From positions 824,726 through 888,725 of the forward strand of contig CH003301.1 in NCBI GenBank assembly GCA_000149265.1: 64,000 bases of DNA. Direction: 5' to 3'. A model generated the notes under the pieces. That model was not told the DNA's origin, searched no databases, and worked only from the letters and a program-made list of their open reading frames with translations. Of the stretch, positions 50,260-62,885 are shown piece by piece. A program made the position numbers and the translations under genes. This stretch comes from Ciona savignyi. Lineage: Eukaryota > Chordata > Ascidiacea > Phlebobranchia > Cionidae. Every line of letters begins with the position of its first letter. Position 1 is the first letter of the stretch.

Positions 50260-50860
50260 ATGGCATTGGATGAAAATTTAATATCGCCCAGAATTATTCT
50301 GATTTTAAGCGGGAAAAGAAAGTCTGGAAAAGATTATGTTGCAGGGGCATTGCAGCAAACTTTTGGACCCGAACGTTGCGGTTTGGTGCAACTGTCTAGT
50401 CCACTAAAGCAAGAGTATGCAAGGCAACACAACTTAAATTTTGATCTGTTGCTTTCGTCAAATAGCTACAAGGAAATTTATCGAAAAGATATGATCAAAT
50501 GGGGTGAAATGAAGAGAGCGGATGACCCCACATATTTTTGCAGAGCTGCTGCAAGGTACATTGAAAAAGAAATGTGGATTGTGACAGACGCTCGAAGAAC
50601 TTCTGATATAAAAGTTATGCAAAACTTACATGGAAAAACTAATTCAACACATATTTTACTAATTAGAATTGAAGCAAAGGAAGAAATAAGAAAACAGCGA
50701 GGGGTGGAAGTTTGTATCGGGTGTGGATGATGTGGATTCCGAGTGCGCTTTGGATGTTGGAATTGAATGGGACTACATAATACAAAACAATGAATCTGAC
50801 AAAATTTTAACGAATCAATTAAAAGAAATAATTTCACAAGTCAATAAGTTACTTCAGTGA
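50260..50860 (+). CDS. PMVK: Phosphomevalonate kinase, +1 frameshift
   Basis: PMVK phosphorylates mevalonate 5-phosphate to the diphosphate in isoprenoid synthesis (cytosol or peroxisome). The intronless frame starts MALDENLISPRI and has the P-loop-like SGKRKSGKDYVA, then LNFDLLLSSNSYKEIYRKDM and the IVTDARRTSDI segment. The uninterrupted frame ends at 50730 with an unrelated tail. After KQRG, one base out of register, the conserved C-terminus continues (WKFVSGVDDVDSECALD) to a TGA at 50858-50860. Removing one G from GGGG at 50701-50704 gives 199 residues, against 192 in human. The extra G is probably a homopolymer sequencing error; a real null allele or a recent pseudogene cannot be excluded. 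POLR3H converges on it 126 bp away. Confidence 0.9.
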
Positions 50861-50981
50861 TTACATATTTATTCAATCTGTTCCATAAAATTTTAAAACT
50901 AAAACTAATGGTTTTGAATCTTTAATTAAGACGGTTTATGTTTATCTTTTCTATTTAACACACATCTTCCAATATTTAAGT

Positions 50982-50987
50982 TTTATT
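50982..50987 (-). terminator. Polyadenylation signal overlapping POLR3H stop
   Basis: On the minus strand the TAA stop and the following bases read TAAATAAAAC, so AATAAA starts on the last base of the stop codon. The space to the convergent PMVK stop is only 126 bp. Confidence 0.45.
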
Positions 50988-51601
50988 TATCCATTGGTCC
51001 ACCAACACAACAATCCTAAACCGGGTTCTGAAATTACAGCTTTTAATAAATATGGGACACTAGGTTTTGCCGAAACATCATTCGAGGTTGAACTTGCACT
51101 TGGCGGTGCAGACATTGGAGTAGTGTCTGTGAAAGTTTCATCTACAACTCTAAACCTTATTGGTTCATTTACATCCATAAACAGGTCATGGGTACCCTCA
51201 TCTGTTTCATATTCCCAAACCCACACTTGTTCAGATTCATCAAATTTAGATGGCTGCTGAAGAGATTCTGGTGATATAAGAATATCATCAAAAAATCCCA
51301 GGGTAACAGTTACACCTTCTTGGCTACATCCTTTAATTTTTCCAATAAGTACCTCATCAATAAAAGGGCGAAACACTACAAAGCGAAAATGAACTATTGT
51401 GTGTGATGCACCATCCCCAGGAAATATGTAGGACTCTTCATACTTGAGTATATCAAACAGGCAAATACATAATCCAATGTTGTAGAGCACTTTGTTGGCA
51501 AACCTTTTGTTTAATTCAACTTTCACAGCATCAGCTAGGTTTACGTTGAATAACCATGGTTCAACTTTTACAGTATCTTTCATTTCAACCAAGACAAACA
51601 T
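50987..51601 (-). CDS. POLR3H: RNA polymerase III subunit RPC8 (RPC22.9)
   Basis: This is the stalk subunit of RNA polymerase III, the Rpb7 counterpart, needed for initiation. The intronless 204-residue frame has the same length as the human protein. It starts [18 protein letters not shown]. The N-terminal Rpb7-type domain runs to about residue 80 ([36 protein letters not shown]). The C-terminal OB domain follows ([29 protein letters not shown]). The end [11 protein letters not shown] is typical. An acceptor-like TATTCAG lies 25 bases upstream of the ATG (51627-51628), which may be a trans-splice site. Confidence 0.96.
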   Translation of the reverse strand: MFVLVEMKDTVKVEPWLFNVNLADAVKVELNKRFANKVLYNIGLCICLFDILKYEESYIFPGDGASHTIVHFRFVVFRPFIDEVLIGKIKGCSQEGVTVTLGFFDDILISPESLQQPSKFDESEQVWVWEYETDEGTHDLFMDVNEPIRFRVVDETFTDTTPMSAPPSASSTSNDVSAKPSVPYLLKAVISEPGLGLLCWWTNG

Positions 51602-52820
51602 GTTTAAAGGTGGTTAGAGCTATATTCTGAATAGTATGCGCTATTTGTTTCCATTTCGTGGGGCAAACACAAATCTAGAAGGTGATTTAAAAGCATTTAT
51701 TTCTTAGTATACAGAATATTTGTACCAGTAATAAAAAAGTGTTTGGGTAGTGCACTTAAAACAGTTTTACTTACAGCTACCATTTTTTCCAGGTTAATTG
51801 ATGTTTAATTATTTTAATGGTAAGTATTCCAAGCTGTTGTCTTATTTTTATCCCAAATCAAAATAAAAGATGGTGTAATTGACTAGATGCAGTCTTTTCT
51901 CTGTCACCATAGCATAGCCAAAAACATTGTTTATTTTGTTACGGTACCAGTTTTTATCTTATCTGACCGTTAAAGTCCAAAAATATACCCATACTTTCCT
52001 TATCTATCGTATTCCACACGTTGCAATGGGCATGAGGTATACTGATAGTTGCAACGTCTACGACAGCCCGAACCGACTATCTAGCAGCTGTTTTTGCTTA
52101 GTTCTTGCGTCATATATATACAACATAGAAAATTAACAAACGATTACACTTTGCTAAAATCATAAATTATAATTGTACTTTGATGAAATCGTAGAACGGC
52201 GAAACATAATGTAAAGAGCGTGTGCAGCGAACCGTAAAAGTTTATTCCCCTTTTTAATTGTCCATGTACGGCACCGTCATATCCGCAGATATTTCTGATG
52301 AAAACAGCTTAACATTCTCTACATATACAGGCATTACATTTAGCTATACAAGATGTTAGTTCTTTAAATTATTTTTTTTCACACACCAGTCGAGTGGCAA
52401 AATTGCTCAGACATCTCATAAGTAAAAAGGAGACAACAGAGAGACACCTATTCTGTGAATGAATTGTATTCTGAGACGAAAATTGTTTCTCCATACATCA
52501 TCCTCGTTCTATTGGCCCACTGCGTTTCTAATGTTGACAGTATTATTTATTAATTAGGTTCAAAGCCCATGCGTTAAGTTATGGTTTAAAAATTGAGGAT
52601 TATGTATATGTGCAAGAATAGGCCCAGTATACTTGTTGTGATTAGCTTTTCATGACGGTCAGTGTATTGTGAATATTTACAGGTCTACCTTTCCATAAAT
52701 CAAATGTTGCTGGCTGCAGGAACATTTTTACAACTGACAAAACTAAAAAGATAAGTGCGGTAAGTTAACTACTGACCAGAAATAGCTTACTGAATGCCAG
52801 CACAATTCTTAGCTAAGGGG

Positions 52821-52903
52821 GTGCCTCTAATTACTAAAGGATCGCTAGGATCGAGCGCTTAGAACCCTAACCCTCCAAGCAATTTTTTAGTAATTGGAGG
52901 TAC
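52821..52903. repeat. Inverted repeat, possible MITE end or hairpin
   Basis: GTGCCTCTAATTACTA at 52821-52836 faces TAGTAATTGGAGGTAC at 52888-52903, complementary apart from about two positions, with a 51-base loop. The loop has the short inner repeat GGATCGCTAGGATCGAGCG. Confidence 0.55.
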
Positions 52904-53130
52904 TGATTCTAATGTACTGGTACCATTATCTTTGCACTAAAAAACAATTCTTTACATAATAAAGCATTATCTCTGATGTTTCCTTTTATTTCCTTTTTAT
53001 TGATGCAAGGCATGCAAAAAATAATTTTAAATAAAATCTATTTGGGCTTTGTGGTTTAAGTATAGTGTATGTTAATATTGGCATTTTTATAATATAATTA
53101 TTTGACAAAAAAATAAACGTTTTTCAATTC

Positions 53131-53132
53131 AG
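53131..53132 (+). promoter_or_regulatory. Candidate trans-splice acceptor of RASA3
   Basis: TTTTTCAATTCAG lies 19 bases before the start codon. It is either the end of a 5' UTR intron or a spliced-leader acceptor. Confidence 0.35.
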
Positions 53133-53151
53133 AAATTAAATTAGTGTCGCA

Positions 53152-56100
53152 ATGCATCCGGGTGAGGCTGAAGATGAGATACAAGAATTTCCAGTGGATG
53201 TTGAAGCTGATAAAAATATGATTGCTGGTGCTGCCCATCAGAACTTATGCAATCAATGTAGAAAAGACGTGGACTACAGTTCTTTTAAGATACTGGAAAA
53301 TCTGCACATTAAAATAGGTGAATGATTAAGATACTGTTTTCGCCACATGTCTAATGTAAATCATATTATAAACAATTATATATGGTGTCTTGCAGGTGAG
53401 GCAAAGCATTTGGTACCTGGTAACAAAGACACTAGGAACACTTACTGTTGTGTTTTGTTGGATCAAGAAGTGGTCAGCAAAACACATATAGTTGAAAAGT
53501 CTTTAAGGTTTGAAAATTAATACCCGCAACATACCTAATATTAAACCTGTTCTATGTAGACATGTCAATAAATTAACATATGTGTAAGCATATTAATATT
53601 ATAGTAGACATTGTTCTATGTTTATATACATCTTGGATTAGAACAGCCTGCCCATTTTAGAAGGTAATCAAATGTATAAGCACAGGTTTGTATGTATAAT
53701 ATAGAACTCATTCCAAGGCTAATTGTTTTAAATTGTAACCATATATTGAATCAAACAACAAGGTTTATTGTTTTTATCACATTTACATATTACCTATCAG
53801 TCTGTTCCAAAAGAAAACACAGACTTCAGTTTAACCATGAAATAATTGTAGAATACTCCTACATGTGTATTTTATGTAAACTACAACCCATTTTTGGCAT
53901 AGCCAGTATGTAAATCTGTAATGATAATCTTTACTTGTAAAACTTGTTGATGCAAAAAGTATAGAATTCCAATCAATTTGATTTTAAAGGTAATTGTTGT
54001 GTTGTTATAAAAATAGAAATTATTCACCCAGTCATTTGTAGTGCCGACTACTAGTACATATGTTTAAGTATAGCAGTAAATAGATATGTTATGTAAATCT
54101 GAAAATGTATACTATATAAAGAAGGGGGCAAATCACACTACCAACAGCCTATATAATTGCTTAAAACCTGTTTGTTTTTACCTCAAATACCAGTATAACA
54201 ACATCATAATATGATGGACTTGTGTAACAGTGTAACCCTACCTAGCCAAACATATATTTTCTTTTTAGCCCCTTCTTCCAAGAAGAGTTTGATTTTGATA
54301 TTCCTCACAACTTTCGCTTTCTTTGTTTTTATTTTCATGATGTTCAAGGTGATGTATTAACTAAGAAAGATCACGTTTTTGCGAAAGTGAGTAAAAAGCA
54401 AGGTTGAAGTTGTATTTTTACATAGTGTGGGTAACAAATAAGAAATGATTAAAACGATTAACTGGTAGCTACCATTTTTACTTTGATAATTAAATTTATA
54501 GACATAGTGGATAGTGGTACATTTTTAATATTTGAATATTAAGCAAAATTTTATTTTACTGTTTATCTTAATATATTTTTTATATATATTGATATGATAA
54601 ATTAAGTTAATGGACTTTATAGCTGATATACTATAATTAAAAAACAATCAAACCGAGATATTGCCTTTAATAACATTAAAAAATGGTATTTAATAGAAAT
54701 GGTTTCTTAGTTTTCAATCTGACTAGGTATGTCTTTTTTCCGTATTCTAAATTTGGTGACCTTCAAAAATATTTTCTTCAAACGTCTTTTATTTAAAAAT
54801 AGTTGTTATTTACAATGTAACATTTTAGAACATTGTTTTGTGCATAACAGGTTGCAGTAAAAAAAACAGACATTTGTAAATACAATGGAAAAGAACATTG
54901 GTTTCCATTGGTGCCAGTTGAAGGAAGAGGTGGTGATGTGCAGGTAAATAATCAACAATATAAACATTTTTTTAAATGTACGTGACATCTGTTGTCTGTA
55001 TGTGTACATGGAACGCTTGTGTAACTAGTAAATATGTCACTTATACCTAGTACCAATAGGGTAATTCATATTTCAATTCTGGGAAGATACAATTATTTTT
55101 TAAACTGTACTGCAATCAAATTGCCATTACTGTACTGGTTATTTAATTTGTAACAATTCTTCATGTAGGGTCAAGTTCATGTAGAGCTAAAGTTTCAACA
55201 GCTTCAACAGCTGCTTGGGTCAGAAGGTGCAGATATTCACCGATTAATAGTAAGGTTTGTAATTCTTTCTTAATATTTATCTCTATTTGTCTGTACTTAA
55301 ATTTTGTGTTCACGCATTCTTTTGTACTCCAAATTCAAACACTAGCATTAATTAAAATATTGATTTTGTAATACTGTTTATAGATCCATGCCAGCTTATT
55401 AAGTGTTTTGTAAAAATTAATAAATATTGAAATGTCAGCGGTCTTTAATAGTGACAATAGTCGAATGTATTTTATGTAAAAATTCCTATCTTAGTGACTA
55501 AACTACTAAACCTGATATTTTTCTTTGTACAGAGTGCCGGAATGTACTGGCCTTTTAATCACGGGAGGAAACTGTGATCCCTATGTTGCAGTAACATTGC
55601 AGGGCACTCATAGGAATGAAACAAAGAAAACAAAAGTTAAAAAAGCTAATACCAACCCTCACTTTGATGAGGAGTTTGTTTTTGAAGTAAGTCTCAATTA
55701 AAGCCATTATACAATTAATGTACCGTACTTTGTTTAAAAGAACATAATTATTAGTAAACAGCTCTTCAAAGCATAATTATTCTGTTTAGAAAGGCTAATC
55801 AAGTTCACATTTAAATATGGTTATATTTATGCAGCTCAACAAGAACAATAATCTCAGGCGGTCGTGGTTTGATTTAACAAGTGGAAATGAGGTCAAGTTA
55901 GCAGATCCAGAGCACTGGTCTACCCAAGTGCTAAAGTAAGTTAAACTTTGACCTGCTTTATTGATGACAATGTATAAATCAAGCCCTTAACTTTATGCAA
56001 TAAAATGTGATGGCAACTAATACTAATTATATTACTTTCTGTTAGGATGAGTTTTAGTTTGATTACCAAACAAAATATCAATCAAGCTTTATTTAATAAA

Positions 56101-59100
56101 ATACCACTTAAAAAAATATACTTGTTTGACGTAAATAAAAAATAACTTGTTTCACATATCCTTTTTTGGTGGTGCTGCATGCCATTACCTAATACTTTTG
56201 TCTATAACACTAAATTCCTTTACCTTTGTTTTTTTGGTTAAACTGAAGTGTCAGATAAATTGAGTTATGCATTACTCACACTGTGTTCAATGTAACCATT
56301 GTCAGCACAGTTTTAAAAATCAAGAGGAAGGTAAACCATTCAAAAATGATATCTTCAATATATAATAGTAAATACACATTTTCACCAGAATATCAGTGTA
56401 TAGTTCAGTCACACTCGGTGATGAATTCCTTGGTGAAGTAAGAATACCTTTATTTTCATTGAATGGCAGTGAGACCCACTCTGGCTGGTAAGATAGTTTA
56501 TTATTCATATTCTACTTCTGCATTGTTTTTTAACGTCTTATGCAATGATGTTTATGCTATCAAGTGACTCGGTTCGTATATATATCTAATAATAGTGGAG
56601 TACATAGCTATCAGGCAAGGAATACAACTTATATTTTTGTAACCCTGTGTTTGAGTTTTGTAATACAATGTAATTTTTTCGTTTAGGTACTTGTTAAATC
56701 CCCGAATGGGTAAAAACCAGGGAAATGGTTCCAAGGATGATTATGGATCAGTAAGGGTTAAAATAACTTACACCAAAGACTGTGTATTTCCTTCGCACGC
56801 GTATACTGAATTGCTCAACTCTTTACTAAGTTCAATGGGGACATTGGTAAGTGATCGTTTTAATCACATAGATGGAAAAAAGGCTGTTAGTAGTTGCATA
56901 CTACAATTATTTGTAATTTGTATATAGTACATCGTACATGGTAATGATTTGATTCATTTTATCTCTGAAAATTCAATATAATTACAATAACTATTTCTGC
57001 TATATATACTTTATAGTTTAATATTTTTTTCGTAGATTGGTAGCATCATACAACTAACTTCGTTGAGTTGGTCTAATGTTTACTAGTCACTGATATGTTA
57101 ACTAGAATTAAGCTATTGATATTATAAAAGCAGGAAACCTTATCTACCCAGATTTTTGTTATAATTGTTTTAAATTTCATTGTTCATTAATTTCTATTCT
57201 CGCTTATGTTTTGTCAATAATGAGAATTGTCGGTTTATTTCTAGTAGCTCCACTCATGTCCCCAGCACCAACTGCATTCTATTCATTTGCGTTAGCAGAA
57301 TAGGAAGCAATTGCATTCCAACACAAATGCGTAGTCTATATAATTAAGTTTTTTCTTGTACTGACACAACATTTACCCTTCACTGACATAACATTTACTC
57401 TAAAACTGTTTCTCCCCAAAAGTTTGAAGTTGTTTGTGTAATTTTCATGTATATAGTGAGGACCTTGTAATTCTTTCGTGTATGTAATATTTTGCTCGAG
57501 GGGACATGTACATTGTATAGCAACAGCATTAGCCCATAAAGAGGCGGTCTTTAATCTTACATGTTTAAAAGTATGATATATATTGGTCATCACATAAGAG
57601 GTATGCTCAGTAGCTTGACATTGTTACACTTTTGTTGTATCCCTGAATATGTACTTCACCCTGTTAAAAACAATTTTAAGGGTTCATTTTTAAATTTTAA
57701 TTTCAATTTCTAATAAAATATTGCAATATGTTAATAGTTAAATCTTACTATATTTGCAGCCTGTGTGTGCCACCTGGCCAAGCCTTATATCTACTGTATG
57801 CGGAGTGCGAAAGCGTCCCCAAGTTGCAGCTTGCTTGGTCCGTATATTTCTTCAACAAGGAAATCTCACTAGTCTCATTGACCCATTAGTCGGAGATGAA
57901 ATTGCGCAAACCAAGTCAGTCAACCACCTGTATTGTGGTTTTATGTTTCCTTTGCTTTAACCACTAGTCGATTAATGCCCTGAAAACCACATTGCTAATG
58001 CTTCTAGATCAGGGGTGCTTGTTGCAGAACCGTTTTTTCAAAAACAGCAGTTTGTATAATTGATCTTTTCACAGAGATTCGAACATGATTTTCCGCAACT
58101 CGAGTTTCACCTCCTCATTAGTGGAAGAGAGCATGAGGGTGGTCGGACTCAACTACCTGAGCAGCATCCTCTCACCAACTCTGCAGAAGATCCGCAATGA
58201 GAGGAAATGTTGTGAGATCGATCCAAACCGCCTCTCCCCAGCACCTGCTTCTTCATCGAACAACTCCCTCAGCGGCTCCCATGACGGAGGTGGTGTTCCG
58301 TCAGATGAGAAAAGAGTCAACATGGTCAGTTTTAAATTGGTTACTATGACACCTATAAACATCTTGCCAAATGCATTGCTTGTCATAACAATTACATAAA
58401 AATATTTTTGGTTTTAAAATTAATTGTACTATATTACCATGTGTCACTGATATTTTAAATAATTCCAAAGCAGACATAACTACAGGCTTGTCAATGTAAC
58501 AGCTTTCACATCATATTTATTTATACAACTGCCAAAATGTACCTTTCAGTTAAACCTCTGGGAGTATGTACATGATGTTCTAAGTGCAATTATCAACTCA
58601 GCTCCCCAATGTCCATCCTTACTCTGTGAAATATTCAGCGAAATCAGAAAATCGGCCAGTCTATCCTTCCCAGGTAAGCCAACATTGTACATTAACTTTG
58701 TTAAGTATTATTAAAATTACATGTTATATCATGCAAATAAATTTTGTATCTTATTGTAAACCAAGAACAGTTCTAATAATGCAATAAATGATAAATTTCT
58801 AATACCGGTAACAAATGTAATTATTTATGTTTCGAATGTAACTTGGAATTAATTCCTAACACTCTAAATATTTTCAACAGATAACCCCAATGCACCATAC
58901 AGCAGCGTTACAAATTTTATCTTTTTACGATTCTTTGCGGCTGCATTACTGTGTCCAAGGAAGTACAAGCTTGTTGCAGAACAATTGGTGAGATCATTGT
59001 TGTGGTTGTTAATCTTCCTCTGTGTTATTATTCATGTCATTATTGGAGTTTATTGTTTTATATTTTGACTGTTCTCTTGAGCGTAATGACACCATTGATT

Positions 59101-62100
59101 ACCTCATATCCGAGTTTATATCCCTGGAGAGAATGACAATTTAAGAAGTGGAAACCTATATGTCAGAATATGACTTGTCCATATCTGTGTGTCAGAGTTT
59201 GTCTATTTGGGGACAAAAGCCACCAGTTCTTACATTTTAATAACCGGTTATTTAGAATGAACTTTATCTCTGTTTGTTATATTCACCTCTATGTACATGC
59301 AGGACCCAAACACAGCTCGGACATTCACACTTGTGTCAAAAGTGGTCCAACATTTGTGCAATATGTCTATGCCACGACCCAGCAATGCTGTAAAGTCAGG
59401 CACAGCTATACAAAACTTTGTCACTAAGTATGTGAAACAAGACCACATTGAAAGTGTTCAAAATGTGAGTAGAGTCTATTTTGTATGCTTTTTTGTGAAG
59501 TATTTTCAACTATTCTGCATTGCCAAATTCACATAAAAATTGTTTTTTTTGCAAAGAATAATTAACGAGTGTCTTCAAACTAACCTTCATTAGAGGACTT
59601 AATTTAAAATTGCTTTACGTATAGTATTGAAAGTTAAAAATGTCCCGGAAAACTATATCTAGTATATATTTTAACATTTGTTTTTGGTTTTCTTATGTTC
59701 CTAAATGACCAAAATACGAATGATAATATTGGCTAAAACATAATACTTACAAATATTGGGCTAAAACATAATACTTAAAAATAATATTTACATTACTAGT
59801 TCGTTGGTTTAATATCTTCACCGACCAAGGGAATTGACTCCAAAGGACGATCGAGTTCTATATTGGACAAAGTTGTTTTAAAAGAGGGGTAAGAAATTTA
59901 ACTCTATTACTGCACTGATTAATATTGTCATGATGGCAATTTCCCAAAACAAGATTTTTAGATGTAGACATATCTACGGTTGTTTTTATATTAAAAGTTA
60001 GTTTAAGGATGTGTCTTGTTGCCGAGACATTGTCTTGAAGGACGTTTCAAGTGGCAACTTTCTGGAATGTTAGACAACATGGTGGAGATGATGATAAACT
60101 TAATTTTGCTAAACACAGGGGAATACTAGCATTTTGCTTAGCAACACAGAGCATTGTTGCCACAAAATGATTGTTTTCAAATACATAAAAAAAATATATT
60201 TCACTAATGGATTTAAAAAATTACATCGAGCTACATTCCACATAATGCACCTGGTGATGCAATAATAAGCAATTTTGTTACACATTAGTGAAACTTCGTT
60301 TAAATATAATCCAGACTCTTAAAATTCATTGTTTTGAGCTGTCCTGTCAATGATCTGCAAACTCACAGAATAAATAGACAAAAACCAAAATAAAAAAAGT
60401 TAAATCCTAAAAACACTTTACATCAAAACGTGACTTTATAATAAGATATATCCAACCTTTTGTTGATGTTATTAATGAAATGAAATGTTAGTTTAACCAC
60501 AATCTTGCTTATATATATTGCACAATCAAGACCCATGCTAAACATTGTGTGGTATTGTTTCTTGATGAACCATTACTACTCGATCGAATACAACATAGTC
60601 GAATCTTTACATAAGCGTGGTAATATAGACTGTGGTCTATAGGTCACTTATTCAACCATTTGCTATTAGTTGGGAAAATTTGTAATGGTGCTTTTACCTG
60701 TGGTCTAGCTGTCGAGGAAACATGCTGTTGCACTATTTTGGCCTTTGGACTCAGCCTAGTGGATAACTTAATAAACATTTAAAATCCTAAACACAAAAAA
60801 CAGCAATTAGCTTTTGAATTCGGAATGGCCATTGACAAAGCATATTGCCACTGATTCTTTCAATTTTGCAGACTTGGCATTTTGGTGCATGAAAGTCTGT
60901 TTCCTTATATTTTTATATTCAAAGAAACACCCTGTTATTTAGTTGTGGTTGATAATTGTTTGAAAACTGCATAGCCTTTTAAAAGACACACAGTTTGTTT
61001 TTTAGTACAACATCAATGACTTAATCAAATAAAATGAGTTATTTTGTCTGCAACAACTTGATTTAATGTGTGAATATTTACACACATATTTTCATTAGAC
61101 CCATGGTTAAACGGGCACAGGGCCGCACTTTCCTTCTGGGACGCAAGAATTTCAAGACCCGGCACTTTGCGCTCACAAATTATGAGCTAACATACGGAAA
61201 GCGGAAAAAGAGCAAACCACTGTGCACTATCCCTGTCCAGGACATCAGGGGCGTGGAAAAACTGCAAGAGGAATCTTTTCGTATGGCATATGTTAGTAGT
61301 GTGTTATGTGTTGCACGGCAGTGATTGATGTAAAATATTTGTCCAACCCAGAAATCCGAACAGGATGCAATACTTTCATGAGCATAACATTAAGTCTGTA
61401 GAGCTTGGTGGTTTCGTGTATCTCTGTCTAGTTCATTTAAACCCGGGAAATCTTCAATACTCCTAGATGTTTCAAGTAATTCAACCGAATCGGGTCTTGT
61501 ACTGCCAAGCTGTGAACTCTGTGGAGCAGAAGTCTTGGATGGATGTACTCAACAAAGTATGCACTTGCAACAAAAACCGTGCACAAAATTACCATCCTGG
61601 TGCCTATGTGCAGGGAAACTATACCTGGTGAGCGTGTCTACACTTCAAATAGCCAGTTGTTTTGCATATTGACCAAAATGTGTCACGTTATTCCATCGCC
61701 AATGACTACTGTTTTAATAGTAGCATACTCAAAACATGGGTAGGATCAAAATGATGTGTCATATACATTGTGCACCACAATTTATTGCTATATGAACAAT
61801 ATAACCTATTTGGACATTACTGTTGTATTAAATTCAAATAAGGTATTCCGCTGCATTGTGTTTAATCTATTTATAAGAAGGAGTTTATTCATGGAGTTTA
61901 TTTTATTCAGTTGTGGGTCGACTACCATGAAAGCACCCGGTTGCAAAAACGTTACTGCGTAAGTGAAGTTTACTTTTTTCATTGTTATATTTTCATTTCT
62001 TTGGTTACAATTGGGGGCAAAGAAAAAATGATTTCCGATTGGAATAGTTTTACCATGAGAATTAACTCACCATGCTATACCCAATTTTAATAATTTGAAT

Positions 62101-62885
62101 AATAGTAACAACTATTTCTACTTAATGTCTAATGAAAAGTATAGGCTATTAATTTATAATCAATTTTTTTTCTTCAGTCTCCCAGCTTCATTACGTTTAA
62201 ACATCGACCAAGACAGAGATTTAGAAAGAATTTACAGCCTCATCAGTGGATCAGTTGATCGCATCCACAAGTTACAAGGTAAGTGATCTGTATTTATAAA
62301 AGAAAAACAAAAGCAGGATCACTGTTTTTTAAGATGAAGTAAATTGTTTTTCTATGAAGTTGGTAGAAATAATATTCCAAGTGTCTTGCAGAGGAATGTG
62401 GCGCTCGTACAGTTTACATGGGACCCCAGCTTATCCGAAGCACCAAGTTTGATTCCGACATCGATAGTGCGGATGATGGTGATGACGTACCAGTAACCAC
62501 GTTAACCAACCGACCCAAAGCCTCGTTCGATGTTCGGGACCCCCAGTACATGTTCCGCTCGCTGTGTGCAATACTGGAATGCGTGCAAAAACTCGACCAT
62601 ATCCATACTCAATATACACAAACCGACTGCGACGTGGAAATTGGGACACAGTAAGCGAATTTAATAAAGTTTATATACATGAGAGCACGCCAAAGATACC
62701 AATATATAATTTTATCTCTCTTCAGTTAATTTATTAATTTTTTCAGTAAAAATAAAATGTTCTGTGTTTGGATTCTAGCATTTTATCATCAAATTCTTGT
62801 ATTTATTAATAATACAATTTTAGTTTTAGTTAAGAAGTCAGTAACATGACAATCTTTCAGGGAACGACCGTACGGAGACACGTGA
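53152..62885 (+). CDS. RASA3: RASA3-like Ras GTPase-activating protein (GAP1 family)
   Basis: GAP1-family proteins switch off Ras/Rap at the plasma membrane and bind inositol phosphates or lipids through PH and C2 domains. Twenty-one exons: 53152-53317, 53396-53507, 54269-54386, 54851-54943 (C2A), 55169-55254, 55533-55686, 55835-55935, 56389-56487 and 56687-56846 (C2B), 57760-57914, 58075-58324, 58550-58673, 58881-58987, 59303-59464 and 59800-59888 (RasGAP), 61099-61291 and 61467-61627 (PH), 61911-61958 (BTK zinc motif), 62178-62278, 62392-62650 and 62861-62885. All phases close: 920 residues against about 834-850 for human RASA3/RASA2. Markers: KIGEAKHL, CDPYVAVTL and KANTNPHFDEEF in the C2 domains; arginine finger in MIFRNSS; FLRFFAAALLCP; PH with MVKRAQGR; BTK motif YHPGAYV then CC and C; LERIYSLISG. 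The extra length is mainly an insert in C2B (exon 55835-55935) and a Ser/Gly-rich loop in the GAP domain. RASA3 rather than RASA2 is judged from memory. Confidence 0.94.
59731..59777. repeat. Tandem duplication in RASA3 intron
   Basis: GGCTAAAACATAATACTTA is present twice, 28 bases apart, just before the exon at 59800. Confidence 0.65.

Larger units (their letters stand above)
51602..53151. other. Intergenic region between POLR3H and RASA3
   Basis: This is the divergent promoter space for POLR3H (-) and the RASA3-like gene (+). It contains a 16-base inverted repeat at 52821-52836 / 52888-52903. No coding exon is recognised; the small frame near 51927-52136 lacks any domain signal. Confidence 0.45.

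Noticed and set aside
50478..50837. 119-codon minus-strand frame across PMVK
   Set aside because: It is the antisense shadow of PMVK, which has a clear family match.
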